Of a DNA stretch of 64,000 bases, positions 18,601 to 27,500 are shown piece by piece (the first letter of the stretch is position 1; each line of letters starts with the position of its first letter). Position numbers and translations under genes: made by a program. Source of the stretch: Croceivirga sp. GTDB taxonomy: Bacteria; Bacteroidota; Bacteroidia; Flavobacteriales; Flavobacteriaceae. The DNA lies in contig JANQSA010000032.1 in NCBI GenBank assembly GCA_028284285.1, positions 186,001 to 250,000 on the forward strand, read 5' to 3'. The notes under the pieces were generated by a model. The model had not been told where the DNA came from and did no database searches. It saw nothing but the letters and a program-made list of their open reading frames with translations.

Positions 18601-18988
18601 GTTTTGTCCTTCCTTTTTCAGCTCTTGCCTTAAGCACAATTTGGTTGGCATTGATGGCAAAGGTGGTCGCCGAATTTTTAAAGAGGTTGCGCAATACGTA
18701 TTTGATGGTTTTATTTTCTGCCCTTAGGGTAACCTTGCGGTCCAAATCGATATCTGGTCTACTATAGAGGAAGCGAAAGTCAGTTTTGCTTTCAATTTTT
18801 CGTAAAGCTTCCCTAACAGTGGCTCCCTCCATTTCAATGGTTATTTTGGAACCCTGTGAATAGCCTTCACCAGCGGTGACCTGAAATAGCACTAAGGCAA
18901 TGAACAACGCGGAGAGTTTCATCTTTAAGTCGAGCTTAAAATTGGGTAAAGGGAACGACCCCCTACGCATTTGAATGCTTATTTTCAT
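15605..18988 (-). CDS. SusC/RagA-family TonB-linked outer-membrane protein with STN domain (PUL1)
   Basis: This 1,127-residue TonB-dependent transporter has, in order: a signal sequence (about 23-45), an STN domain (about 48-120, VREALRKIESKTDFRFLYS), a carboxypeptidase-regulatory-like beta sandwich (VSGTVTDANGSPLPGAS, GTTNGTQTDFDGNFTL), a TonB-box-like LDEVIVVGYG, a plug (PLYVVDGNF, IESIQILKDAAAASIYG) and a C-terminal barrel. The STN domain marks it as a signal-transducing transporter that works with FecR1 and sigma1. It is first in the susCD transcript and preceded by a hairpin at 19030-19059. Confidence 0.95.
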   Translation of the reverse strand: MKISIQMRRGSFPLPNFKLDLKMKLSALFIALVLFQVTAGEGYSQGSKITIEMEGATVREALRKIESKTDFRFLYSRPDIDLDRKVTLRAENKTIKYVLRNLFKNSATTFAINANQIVLKARAEKGRTKPMADLPIPSNLSMVQFSVSGTVTDANGSPLPGASIVEKGTTNGTQTDFDGNFTLNVASEEAILTISYIGFSPKDIAINGQTQITVSLEESAAGLDEVIVVGYGTQSRRNVTAAIATVDTEDAQKISNTNTASLLQGRAAGVNVENSGGAPGTGAVVVIRGSGTLNNDQPLYVVDGNFADDISFISPNDIESIQILKDAAAASIYGSRAANGVVIVTTKRGRSGEIQIDFSSKLGIQTPTNRLDFLGAEEYVQVRNQANANGGNVSPVLSTNGIDTDWQDVQLSSALFQDYNLSISGGGENATFYLSGQYLDQEGMVNSSGYERYNVRANSSFRKGRFKVEESLFLSREIQDTNPVFMVGGGAIPIQPVFDENNPDGGWGLAPPEFTGNATNYFGFAESQDQEAIRDRVIFNISPSYEILNGLTYKYNLGINYSLFHNRNFVPVVNTGANPIYTTIVATLNESFTRVVDVLSEHTLSFSKEFGNHNLSLLGGYTTQNVKSRSAGGIVQEFPSDALTSLNAGNVETATFGSEQRNALVSWIGRLDYIFKDKYLLGATIRNDKSSRFAEDLRSGNFPSFSAAWRISEEGFFPKDGAVTELKLRGSWGQLGNQAIGNFDIQSTLNNQNFAVIGGEPLVGSTILNLANPELFWETTTSTNIGVDLELFDGKVGVVADYFIKETEDILVNLPIPAGGGQGGSLRTNAADVENRGFEFLVNYRNSWDDFNLNASLNFTTLTNEVTGLGEGVSPIPGGRFNAGGQFATLTDVGQEIGSYYGFVVEGVYQTDAEIAADGRTGVAQLGDLNFRDLDNDGDIDEDDRDFLGSAIPDFQLGLNVNASYKNFDLNMFWTSVQGVELFNARINDFFFETAGGSDIFSFARNAWSPTNTNTNIPRMVDGNPSGNDLVSSFYVEDGSYTRLKNIEIGYTIPEGIFPENTFKRLRVYLSGQNLITFTDYSGYDPEVGRSFNGNNVGSSNSNIFGAGIDRSYPTAKMVFFGLQASF

Positions 18989-19029
18989 ATTTTTGTTTGA
19001 TTTTAGTTAATAGCTTTAATCGGTTTATC

Positions 19030-19059
19030 AATCGGGATCTGTGCCAGCATTTCCCGATT
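19030..19059 (-). promoter_or_regulatory. Stem-loop between fecR1 and susC1
   Basis: AATCGGGA (19030-19037) pairs perfectly with TCCCGATT (19052-19059), followed by T residues on the plus strand. It sits just after the FecR stop on the minus strand, as in PUL2 and PUL3. It may be the 3' end of the fecR message or an attenuator ahead of susC. Confidence 0.6.
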
Positions 19060-19097
19060 TTTTCGTTTTACTAGGGGTATTACATAGGCATGTTTGT

Positions 19098-20258
19098 TTA
19101 AGGTTGATATGTTTTGGTAATCCATATGCTCTTGCCGTTTTCCGATAAGCTAAAGTTAAAATCGGAATGTAGCTGAAAGGTGGTCAGAATAGCGTTCAGG
19201 CTCTCCGTCTCAAACGTACCTGTAAACGGTATTTTGCCAAGGTCTTGGTCGTCATTCTCGATACGAACATTAAAATGCCGTTCAAGTTCTTTGAGGATGA
19301 GTTCAAAACTATCGTCGACAAAAAAGAGTTTTCCCTTTGTCCATGCTATATGCTTCTCAACGTTTACGGCATCCACCGAAATACTGCCGTCTTCAATGAC
19401 GGCCCTTTCTCCGGGTTCTATTTCAGTAGCCTTTCCACCACCTTCGACCCTAACAGCACCCTCCACCAGAACCGTGGAGGTATTGAATTCGTTTTTGTAG
19501 CTCGACACATTGAATTTGGTGCCCAGGACCACAGTGTTCAATTCTTCGGTGTTGACCACAAAGGGTGCCCTGTCATTTTTTTTGACCTCAAAATAGGCTT
19601 CACCATCAAGAAACACCTCACGTTTGCTATTGTTCAAAAAGCGCACAGGATACTTGATTTTTGATCCAGAATTCAGGTAGACATGGGTGCCATCGGAAAG
19701 TTTGATCTGGAATTTTTTTCCATAGGGAACCGTAAGTTCATTAAATGCCAGTTCCTCTTCGTTGGCAGTTGCACTAGGAACAGAATCGGCATAAAGCAAT
19801 AGGTTCTGTTGTTGGGTCACCACTTTTTTGCCTTTGGTATTCGCAATACTTCGCGAGACCCCCTGATCCAGTACCTTCACGCTACCATCTTGCAATTGAA
19901 GGGTGATTAGGTTGCGGCTGTCAATCGCCTCCTTCTTAAAAAAGTTCCCATAATACAACGCAAGTGAGCTGCTTAGCAATCCTATAAATATAGCCGCATA
20001 AACAAGTGCCCTGGCATTGGCTTTCTTCTTGCGCGCCATTCGCTTTTTGTTGATAGCATCGAGGACCTTGCCATAATCCTTGGCAATATCGATGTCTTGC
20101 AACAATAACTGAAGTTCAAAATGTTGGTTCACAAAGGCCTCAAAGATCTTTTGGTGTTCCGGTCTTAACAGACTCGTTTTCAACTGGGCGGTTTCCTTTT
20201 CTGAGATATCGCCGTCAAGGAATTTTATGATGAGTATTTCTAAGTGGTTTTTGGACAT
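19098..20258 (-). CDS. FecR-family anti-sigma factor (PUL1)
   Basis: This 386-residue single-pass inner-membrane regulator has an N-terminal cytoplasmic anti-sigma part, a basic stretch (KKRMARKKK) before a transmembrane segment at about 84-105, a periplasmic FecR domain (TVPYGKKFQIKLSDGTHVYL, VFLDGEAYFEV, VLGTKFNVSSY) and a C-terminal DUF4974-like domain (LILKELERHFNVRIE). It would hold sigma1 inactive until the SusC STN domain signals substrate. It is transcribed toward susC and divergent from sigma1 across 110 bases. Confidence 0.93.
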   Translation of the reverse strand: MSKNHLEILIIKFLDGDISEKETAQLKTSLLRPEHQKIFEAFVNQHFELQLLLQDIDIAKDYGKVLDAINKKRMARKKKANARALVYAAIFIGLLSSSLALYYGNFFKKEAIDSRNLITLQLQDGSVKVLDQGVSRSIANTKGKKVVTQQQNLLLYADSVPSATANEEELAFNELTVPYGKKFQIKLSDGTHVYLNSGSKIKYPVRFLNNSKREVFLDGEAYFEVKKNDRAPFVVNTEELNTVVLGTKFNVSSYKNEFNTSTVLVEGAVRVEGGGKATEIEPGERAVIEDGSISVDAVNVEKHIAWTKGKLFFVDDSFELILKELERHFNVRIENDDQDLGKIPFTGTFETESLNAILTTFQLHSDFNFSLSENGKSIWITKTYQP

Positions 20259-20330
20259 TTTGTCTTTCTATCTATTAACAAATAGTCAGAAAATCAAAAA
20301 ACCCTTAAAATTTTCCAAATTTTTTTTTAC

Positions 20331-20338
20331 TATTTTTG
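20331..20338 (+). promoter_or_regulatory. Candidate -7 element for sigma1
   Basis: TATTTTTG matches the Bacteroidota TAnnTTTG consensus 30 bases upstream of the sigma1 start, inside the divergent fecR1/sigma1 region. A -33 TTTG partner is not evident. Confidence 0.4.
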
Positions 20339-20368
20339 GACAATTCGCAATAAACTACTGCAATTTTC

Positions 20369-21025
20369 GTGAAAAGCACCACCGACATAGAATTGGGCAT
20401 CGGTATTCGGGAAGGAAGGGAACAGGAGTTCGCCCTGCTTTTTGACCGCTATCATCCCTTGCTCATGGCCTATATGGTGACCTATACGGGAAACAGCAGT
20501 ATGGCCGAGGAAATTGTACAACAGGCCTTCGTTGTTCTTTGGGAAAAAAGGGGGCTTCTAAAAGACGGGGAGTCGCCAAAACACTATTTGTTTGCCATTG
20601 CCAGGAACCTTTTTAAAAAGAAATACAAAGAGCTTCGTAAAAGGGATTTCTTTTTGGAGGAGTTAAAAGTACGTACGCTTAACAAGGCGGCAGAAGACAG
20701 CGATTACATGGAAAAACGATTGGAACGATTGCGGGAAATTATGGAGGCCTTGCCCGCCCGATGCAAGGAAATATTGGTGTTGAACAAATATGAAGGCCTC
20801 AAATACAATCAAATTTCCGAGCAATTACAGATTTCGGTAAAGACGGTCGAATCACAAATGCGGATCGCCTACCAAAAAATCCGGGAAGGTTTTGAGACGA
20901 TCAATAAGGAAAGTAAGAAGCCGCAGAAAGAACCCCCACCAACAAAAGGCTCCAATTGCAAGCAAAAATCTGCTGTATTTGTTTCCAAGGTCGTTTCGTT
21001 TATCCTCTTCTTTCTGATTTCATGA
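20369..21025 (+). CDS. ECF RNA polymerase sigma factor (PUL1) with hydrophobic C-terminal tail
   Basis: The 218-residue protein uses a GTG start. Region 2 lies at about 15-85 (FALLFDRYHPLLMAYMV, AEEIVQQAFVVLWEKR) and region 4 at about 118-172 (LPARCKEILVLNKYEG, YNQISEQLQISVKTVESQM). It would redirect RNA polymerase to its PUL promoter once released by FecR1. A Pro/Lys-rich linker and a hydrophobic segment at 202-218 extend beyond region 4, which is longer than usual for this class and could tether the protein to the membrane. The gene converges with the last gene of PUL2 (stop at 21146). Confidence 0.93.
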   Translation: MKSTTDIELGIGIREGREQEFALLFDRYHPLLMAYMVTYTGNSSMAEEIVQQAFVVLWEKRGLLKDGESPKHYLFAIARNLFKKKYKELRKRDFFLEELKVRTLNKAAEDSDYMEKRLERLREIMEALPARCKEILVLNKYEGLKYNQISEQLQISVKTVESQMRIAYQKIREGFETINKESKKPQKEPPPTKGSNCKQKSAVFVSKVVSFILFFLIS

Positions 21026-21145
21026 GTTTAGGGGTTGGCACAACCTCCCTTGACCATATCTGTTTTCTTTGATTTTTTATGTTCACGGTGGCCCTGCTCG
21101 GCTGGAATGATCGAACCCGAGCCAAGCCAATATGGAGGTTAAAAT

Positions 21146-23194
21146 TCATTGATCCAACATCTGAAAGTAGTCTATCGCTATCTTTCCCCCGCCAATCTCT
21201 TTTACCCGTACGGAGAAGGTATTCTTTCCCTTTTGAAAAGAAACATTTTTAAGACTAAGAACCGATTCTCCCTCCCCCTCCAATTTAAGGCCTTCAGTAA
21301 TTGTTGTTCCGTTAAGCAGTAGGTCTACCGTTGGGGAATCCAATTGTTTGTGCGCAACCACTTTAAGCGTTCCCGTCCGTTTTTTGTCAGCATAAAAGGC
21401 TCCTTTGATGGCCTTTCCCTTTTGAAGATTCGAAATCAACAGCACGCTTCTATTGCTAAACTCGGATGTCGTAGGCTTGGTATAAACCACATATTCTACT
21501 TCTCCCGGATGGTTTTCAAAGGAAAGCCCTTCGGCTTCCAACCGCTCGTTAAACCGAACCGCCCGTTTGGCTCCATTCACATCGTTGAATCTCTTTGTTG
21601 TAGACCCCCTGCCCACTACAGATTCGGCATCTTCCGTACCATACCAAAAACATGTCGGAGCATAGTCAACGTTGGTGCCATTGGTCCAATGCCATAATTC
21701 CATGTCAAAATGTAATTCGCTATTAAACGGCATCGCATCAAGGGAGCGCACGCGGGAATTGACGGTTAACCCTTTACCTCGGTTGCCATGGGCCATGGGT
21801 TGGCATAGAAAGGGCTGGGAAAAGGTGGCACATCCTACCCATGCGTAGCCGTAGTAGTCTTCGGTGCCCGTGCCGAAAATAGAGGGAAAGCCTTCGCCGT
21901 CAATATAAATTTTTTCATCGCCCTCGCCCCACCACGGCTCGCGACCTCCATTTTCCACAGCATTGTATATGGAAAGGCAGTCCCCCACATATTTCCCTTT
22001 TCCTTTGATCGTAATATAGTTTAGATCGCGATGTGGTTGGGAGGCGATCTCCGGATACACCCTCCAATCTGCATGAAAATACATACTCCGATCATCCCAT
22101 TTCCAATCGCTATGTGCAATGGACATTTCGTCTATGGTTACGGATTGATTGCCCAAGTTGTGTACGATGATCTCTGCTTTTTTCTGAAAAGGCATGATCC
22201 AACGGCTTAGCATACGTCCATCCAAAGAAACTTTATGGTATCTTGTCTCAAACGGTTTTGACAAGTTGTATCCTGTACAAAAGAAATCGCCTACGGGCGA
22301 CCAAACCCTCGATCGGTCATCAAACTTGATCTCGACAATTGTAGACCGCAAGGCCTGCCTGAAATCCTCAGCGTCCAATTTCATTATAAACTCGCGTATT
22401 GATTGTTCACCATTAATCTCGTAAGAAACTTTTTCCCCAGCTTCAATGGTCGTAACTTCATATTCTTTGAAAGTCGTTTCCGCTCCAATGCCCGACTTAT
22501 TGGTCAAAAGCTCGTTCTGGACGGCCGCCATTTTATCGGCACTTTTATCCAGATCATTCATGGAAAAAGTCTGAACCCTGGTATCTTTTGAGTACTTGCG
22601 GTAGTTGATGATAAAATAGAAAGGTGAGTCCGTACCCTCATAGGTCACCTTACAACTTTTGGCGTAGGGAATGGGCAGGTACAAATTCACCGCGCTTAAG
22701 ATGTAGCCCTTGCCTTTATGATTTTCCTGAAATCCTCCCGTTTGAGTTGACAGGATGCCATCTGCCAACATATTGCCCCCCAAAATATCCAAAAACTTGC
22801 CCTCGATCTGCGGGATATCTGATCCATCGAAATAAAAGCGTAACGTCCCATTTGAAAAAAGCCAGGTGAGGTTCGTTGACCAAAACCGTACAATGGCCCC
22901 TGCTCCTTCTACGTCCATCAATACATGTTCGGTTCGACCAGAGTTGACTTCGGTCCGGACCATTCCATCCCCATCCTTATTCGCATACCAGCCATCCTCC
23001 GGAGATTTGGAGTTGCGGTCATAGCTACTGGCCTGACCAAGGATATAGGAATGAATTGGGGTTTTGGGAAGTTCGTCCCGATCAACCATTTCGTCCAATA
23101 ACGAATCAAAGGTCACATCGTATCTCTGTTGCTTTTCACCACAGGAGAGCTGTATTATCAATATGAAAAATGTTGTATATCTTAACATGTTCAT
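21146..23194 (-). CDS. GH172 (DUF2961) lipoprotein, long form (PUL2)
   Basis: This is a 682-residue lipoprotein (ILIIQLSC, lipid Cys18). The two-part DUF2961 fold is visible: an N-terminal half with SSYDRNSKSPEDGW and VEGAGAIVRFWSTNL, and a C-terminal half with PWWGEGDEKIYIDGEG (420-435) and GTGTEDYYGY (441-450). Conserved glutamates are E424 and E445. A beta-sandwich tail follows to the C-terminus (about 590-682). It probably faces the periplasm or the cell surface and removes furanosyl residues. It is last in PUL2, separated from the shorter GH172 by a hairpin (23299-23327). Confidence 0.85.
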   Translation of the reverse strand: MNMLRYTTFFILIIQLSCGEKQQRYDVTFDSLLDEMVDRDELPKTPIHSYILGQASSYDRNSKSPEDGWYANKDGDGMVRTEVNSGRTEHVLMDVEGAGAIVRFWSTNLTWLFSNGTLRFYFDGSDIPQIEGKFLDILGGNMLADGILSTQTGGFQENHKGKGYILSAVNLYLPIPYAKSCKVTYEGTDSPFYFIINYRKYSKDTRVQTFSMNDLDKSADKMAAVQNELLTNKSGIGAETTFKEYEVTTIEAGEKVSYEINGEQSIREFIMKLDAEDFRQALRSTIVEIKFDDRSRVWSPVGDFFCTGYNLSKPFETRYHKVSLDGRMLSRWIMPFQKKAEIIVHNLGNQSVTIDEMSIAHSDWKWDDRSMYFHADWRVYPEIASQPHRDLNYITIKGKGKYVGDCLSIYNAVENGGREPWWGEGDEKIYIDGEGFPSIFGTGTEDYYGYAWVGCATFSQPFLCQPMAHGNRGKGLTVNSRVRSLDAMPFNSELHFDMELWHWTNGTNVDYAPTCFWYGTEDAESVVGRGSTTKRFNDVNGAKRAVRFNERLEAEGLSFENHPGEVEYVVYTKPTTSEFSNRSVLLISNLQKGKAIKGAFYADKKRTGTLKVVAHKQLDSPTVDLLLNGTTITEGLKLEGEGESVLSLKNVSFQKGKNTFSVRVKEIGGGKIAIDYFQMLDQ

Positions 23195-23298
23195 TGGTAC
23201 GTGCGGTTTTGGGTAGGGTTTATTGGTTTATTTATCATTGGATATTCCTTTAGCTCACATTTTTGTTCATCTTACAAAAAAATCATCATCTGACCAAT

Positions 23299-23327
23299 AT
23301 AGGTTTTACATGTTCAGTAAAACCTAT
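23299..23327 (-). promoter_or_regulatory. Stem-loop between two GH172 genes
   Basis: ATAGGTTTTAC (23299-23309) pairs perfectly over 11 bp with GTAAAACCTAT (23317-23327), loop 7. On the minus strand it overlaps the stop codon of the upstream GH172 gene, and a run of T follows about 17 bases later. It may attenuate the last gene or protect the upstream message. Confidence 0.65.
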
Positions 23328-24463
23328 CTTACCTCCAAGTCGTCTTTGGAAGGTAATTCTGGAAACTTGTTATGTGGTTCCATTTGATACCAGTATGCTA
23401 CAGATGATATTTTGCTGCCCTGTTTTAGGTATCGTCTCCCGTTTCTCCAGCCTAAATCTTGTATAGTGATTTTAAGGTCTTTTTCAAATCGAACGGGATC
23501 AGTAATGTGCCAACGGTACAGTCCGAAACGGGTGTTGGCACTATAAGTGCCATCTGGACGGATCACTTGGTGCAACCCTGCATAGGGGGTCGAGTATTCG
23601 GTATACTGGCCTTCTACGTCAAAATTATAGGAACCACAGAAATAATCTTCTGTTCCGGTACCGGCAATGGTAGGGAATTTTTTATCCCCATCCATATAGA
23701 ACTTTATTTCACCTTCGCCCCACCAACCGTTGTTATTCACCTGCCAGGCCATGTAAGTCCCAACATATTGTCCTTTTCCCTTAATACCGTCAACAATGGT
23801 ATAGGCTTCCTTGTCCTTATCTGGGTCGGGACTTCTGAACTGTGCATGAAAGTAGGCCGCATCTTCGGGCACCTCTGTAAGGGCATAGTCTATCTGATAG
23901 TACAATCGGGTGGGTTCAACATCGATGTTTTCCATGGTTATTTTGCATTTTTTTCTAAATGGCATTTGCCAGTATGAATTAAATGCCCTACCTGGGTTCA
24001 CGCTAATGGCAAGGGAGTTAAGATGAGCATATTTACCCCATCCCATTCCAAAAAAGTCACCCACTGGTACTTCTACAGAAGGCTCTGCTTCGTCGTCCCA
24101 ATAGAAACGAAGGATGTAAAACCGCCAATTTCCCGTTGGTGTCATCCAAATATGTTGTATGCTGCCCGGCCCCTCTATTTCCGCAAGGGTAAACGTTTCC
24201 CCTGGTTGAATAATAATATAAGGGCTAACCTTCCAGCCTTGCCCCAATTCCCTCGCCTCTTCCGACGCAGCACCTTCTCCTAATTTGGCCATGGCTCCCT
24301 TTCCTTTTTCCCCGGTAAAATTTTCAGGGCTGATGGATCTGGTCTTTGCATTCGACGTTCTATAAAGATTTGACAAATTGTTGTTCAGTCCATTAAAAAG
24401 CTGTTCTTGGGCATTGGCACCCAAAGCCAAGACCAATATGCAAGCGAATACGATTTTTTTCAT
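23324..24463 (-). CDS. GH172 (DUF2961) glycoside hydrolase, periplasmic short form (PUL2)
   Basis: The 379-residue protein has a Sec signal peptide (1-19, ending ANAQ) and no lipobox, so it is probably periplasmic. The mature part starts with the family block FNGLNNNLSNL. The active-site motifs are WWGEGEIKFY (247-256) and GTGTEDYF (268-275), with E250 and E272 as the conserved carboxylates. It is the closest relative in the window of the signal-peptide-less enzyme at 6363-7493. It follows VCBS-B by 39 bases. Confidence 0.9.
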   Translation of the reverse strand: MKKIVFACILVLALGANAQEQLFNGLNNNLSNLYRTSNAKTRSISPENFTGEKGKGAMAKLGEGAASEEARELGQGWKVSPYIIIQPGETFTLAEIEGPGSIQHIWMTPTGNWRFYILRFYWDDEAEPSVEVPVGDFFGMGWGKYAHLNSLAISVNPGRAFNSYWQMPFRKKCKITMENIDVEPTRLYYQIDYALTEVPEDAAYFHAQFRSPDPDKDKEAYTIVDGIKGKGQYVGTYMAWQVNNNGWWGEGEIKFYMDGDKKFPTIAGTGTEDYFCGSYNFDVEGQYTEYSTPYAGLHQVIRPDGTYSANTRFGLYRWHITDPVRFEKDLKITIQDLGWRNGRRYLKQGSKISSVAYWYQMEPHNKFPELPSKDDLEVR

Positions 24464-24502
24464 TTTGTTTATTTAAGAGAATTACTATTCAATATGTTTT
24501 CT

Positions 24503-27500
24503 TTAATTGGTCGAGTTGTTGACAAGGGTGACCATTTTCAATTTTCCCGAATTTTTGGCAATCAAAATCCCTGTTCTATTTTCAGAAAGCTTTATTGGAC
24601 TAATATCACGGATATCCCCAAAAAATTCCGAATCGCCATTATGCAATGGTTCTTCAATAAAATTGCCCGTTCCATCTCCTAACAGGACATGACCTCTTGA
24701 GGCATCAGAAGGACCACTGGAGACCTCCATATTACTATTGTTGCCCCCCATTAGTATATCTAACTTTCCGTCTTTGTTAAAGTCATCGATATGTATGGCC
24801 ATTATCGGTGCAACCTGGCTTGTTTTTGGCAAAGGTGAGACCTTGAATTTTATGTCGTGCCCCTTACTAATATTTTCAATATAAGCCGTTTGAAAATAGT
24901 TGGCTCTTGCCTTGTTGGCTTCTTTTATCATGTCTTCGCCGAGAATCTGTACAATGTCGGCTTCTGAATAGCTTTTATAGTCGGTAAACTTTGCCCTGAG
25001 GAAAACGAGCTGGTTCAACAAATCGTTCCGATAATGAAAGGGTATGAACCTTTCGTTATCTTCCAAGTAGCATAAAATGGGATCCACACTTCCATTTTTA
25101 TCAAAGTCTTGGGAAAAAAGTTGAATAGGTCTATCCCTATGAGTAAAGACAGTATTCAATCCAAGGTTGCCCGCCACAATGTCCATGTCTCCATCTGAAT
25201 CCATGTCACTAGTTGCTATTGAGAGCCACATACCTTCAAAATCTTCTAGTCCCGTATTGTCTCGTAGAATAAATCTTTCCCCAGTATTGATATATACTTT
25301 GATGGGCGCATATTCAGCTGCGACTAACAAATCCCTACGACCATCTTCATCCAAATCAATAAAAATGGCATCGGTGGCCATGCCCAGTTCCCCCTCTTTT
25401 TCGAGCCAAACCGCGGTCCGGTCTAAAAATTTCCCGTTCTGATTTATTAGCACAGAGCTTTTGGCACGATATCCATACTTTCCCGGCCTGCAACGTCCCC
25501 CAACAAAAAGATCTTTGTCGCCATCTCCATCAATATCCTCTGCTAATACAATACTCCCTGAGACATTAATTTTTGGCAGAGCCTCCACATTCCTTTTAAA
25601 ATTACCTGTTCCGTCATTAATATATAGTCTGTCCCTATAAAAAAAATGTCCGTCCAAAAATTCACTGCCGCCACTTACCACATACAAATCCATATCCATA
25701 TCGCCATCTGCATCAAAAAAAGTAGCAGCAACATCTTCGTATTCGGGATCGGGAAAAATGACTTTGCTAAATGTTCCATTTTCAGTTTGCATTGACAAAA
25801 CCCCGGCCGACTTATGCGCACCTCCAAAATAAAAATCATCAAGTCCATCACCGTTCACATCTCCTATCGCCAACTTTATCCCCTCTTTGTCCAAGCCATA
25901 GGGTTGTAATGGGTATTTCTTGAATTCCATATAAGAGTTCTCCCTATGCTCTAACGCAAGTTTTGAGGTATCGGTAATGTCATTGAAAATGATTTTCTTT
26001 TTGGGTTCTTTTCGTTCAATATTTGGCCCTGCCTCCTTTTGATGGACCACCACCTTCATACCAGGTACAATATTTTTCAATACTTGTGTCCCTTTAACGG
26101 ACCAATGTACTACAATACTGTCGACGGCTGACCGTCCCAATCCAAAGTGAAGGATGGGATCTATCGATGATTGGTAGCCCCTATATAGACTCTGTTCTTG
26201 AACCTGTAACTTGCCATTGGTGTAAACTTTTACTTTAGCCCCTATTCCCATCGTATTTAAGGAATCACCCTTTAACTGTATTTTGAGAAAATTATAATCG
26301 GGCTTCAGTACATTTGATTTGTTCTCGTAAACAAAAGCCTTTTGGTTTATATTGTTGGCCACGATATCTAAATCACCATCATTATCCAAATCGACATAGG
26401 CAGATCCGTTCGAAACTGAATTCACATTGAGTCCCCATGATTCTGTCTTGTCATCAAAGGTGATATCGCCATTGTTCCGGTATATCTTGTTTGGGGTACC
26501 GTAATCCTGTAGTTGTAATAGCTCATCAAAAATCCTCTTGGACAATTTTTTGTCAGAAATCAATCGTTCATGGGAATACTGCCCATAATTGATAAAATCC
26601 AGGTTGCTTATTTTTTTTACATAGCCATTGGTGATATGGAGGTCTTTCAGACCATCATTGTCAAAATCGGCAAACAACGGCCCCCAACTCCAGTCCGTGG
26701 CTGCTACACCGGAAAGGTAGGCAATGTCGCCAAAGGATTCCTGTCCCATATTCAACTGCAAACTGTTCTTTAAAAATTGTTTTTGATAGTTGAACTTTTG
26801 GCTCATTATATAGAAATCCACCCCGGTTACGGAGGTCATCAACTTATCTTCTTTGCTCGTGGAAGGGCGCATGTCCACGGTGAACACATCCACCAATCCA
26901 TCATTGTTGAAGTCCGAAATATCATTTCCCATTGAATTTAGGGCTGTGTGTGAAAAGAAGCTTGAACTGTCCTCAGTAAAGGTGCCATCTTGGTTGTTGA
27001 TGTACAACAAATCATCGGAGATATAATCATTGGACACATAAACGTCTGGCCAACCATCATCATTAAAATCGGAAATTCCTATGCCCAGGCCATAGCCTTG
27101 GTGGACAATCCCACTTTCTTTGGAAACATCGGTAAAATGAATCTGGCCATTGGAATCGGCCCCCTCGTTGCGGTATAAAAAATCTACTCCCTCCCCATTC
27201 ATTCTATGGGATTTATGTTTAAAGTTGTTGGGGGCATGGTCTTCCGGGTTGTTGGTGAGCACGTACAAATCGAGGTCACCATCAAGGTCAAAGTCAAAAA
27301 AAGCCGCGTGGGTAGTGTAATTGTAATTCCCAATACCATAGTCATCTGCCTGCTCCACAAAAGTAGGGATGGCACCACCTTGATTGATATACAATAAGTT
27401 CTTCCAAGTTCCGCCGGGAGCCTTGGGGCCGGAGGTGCATAGATAAATGTCTAGCAGGCCGTCATTGTTTATATCAACAACACTTACGCCGCTGGCCCAA

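Noticed and set aside
21033-21045. GGTTG/CAACC hairpin after sigma1
   Set aside because: The stem is only 5 bp with no T-tract; too weak to call a terminator.
21085-21125. tRNA-like T-arm (GGTTCGATC within a GCTCGG/CCGAGC stem, minus strand)
   Set aside because: The loop is 15 bases rather than 7 and no acceptor, D or anticodon arms fit around it. It is at most a weak hairpin between convergent genes.
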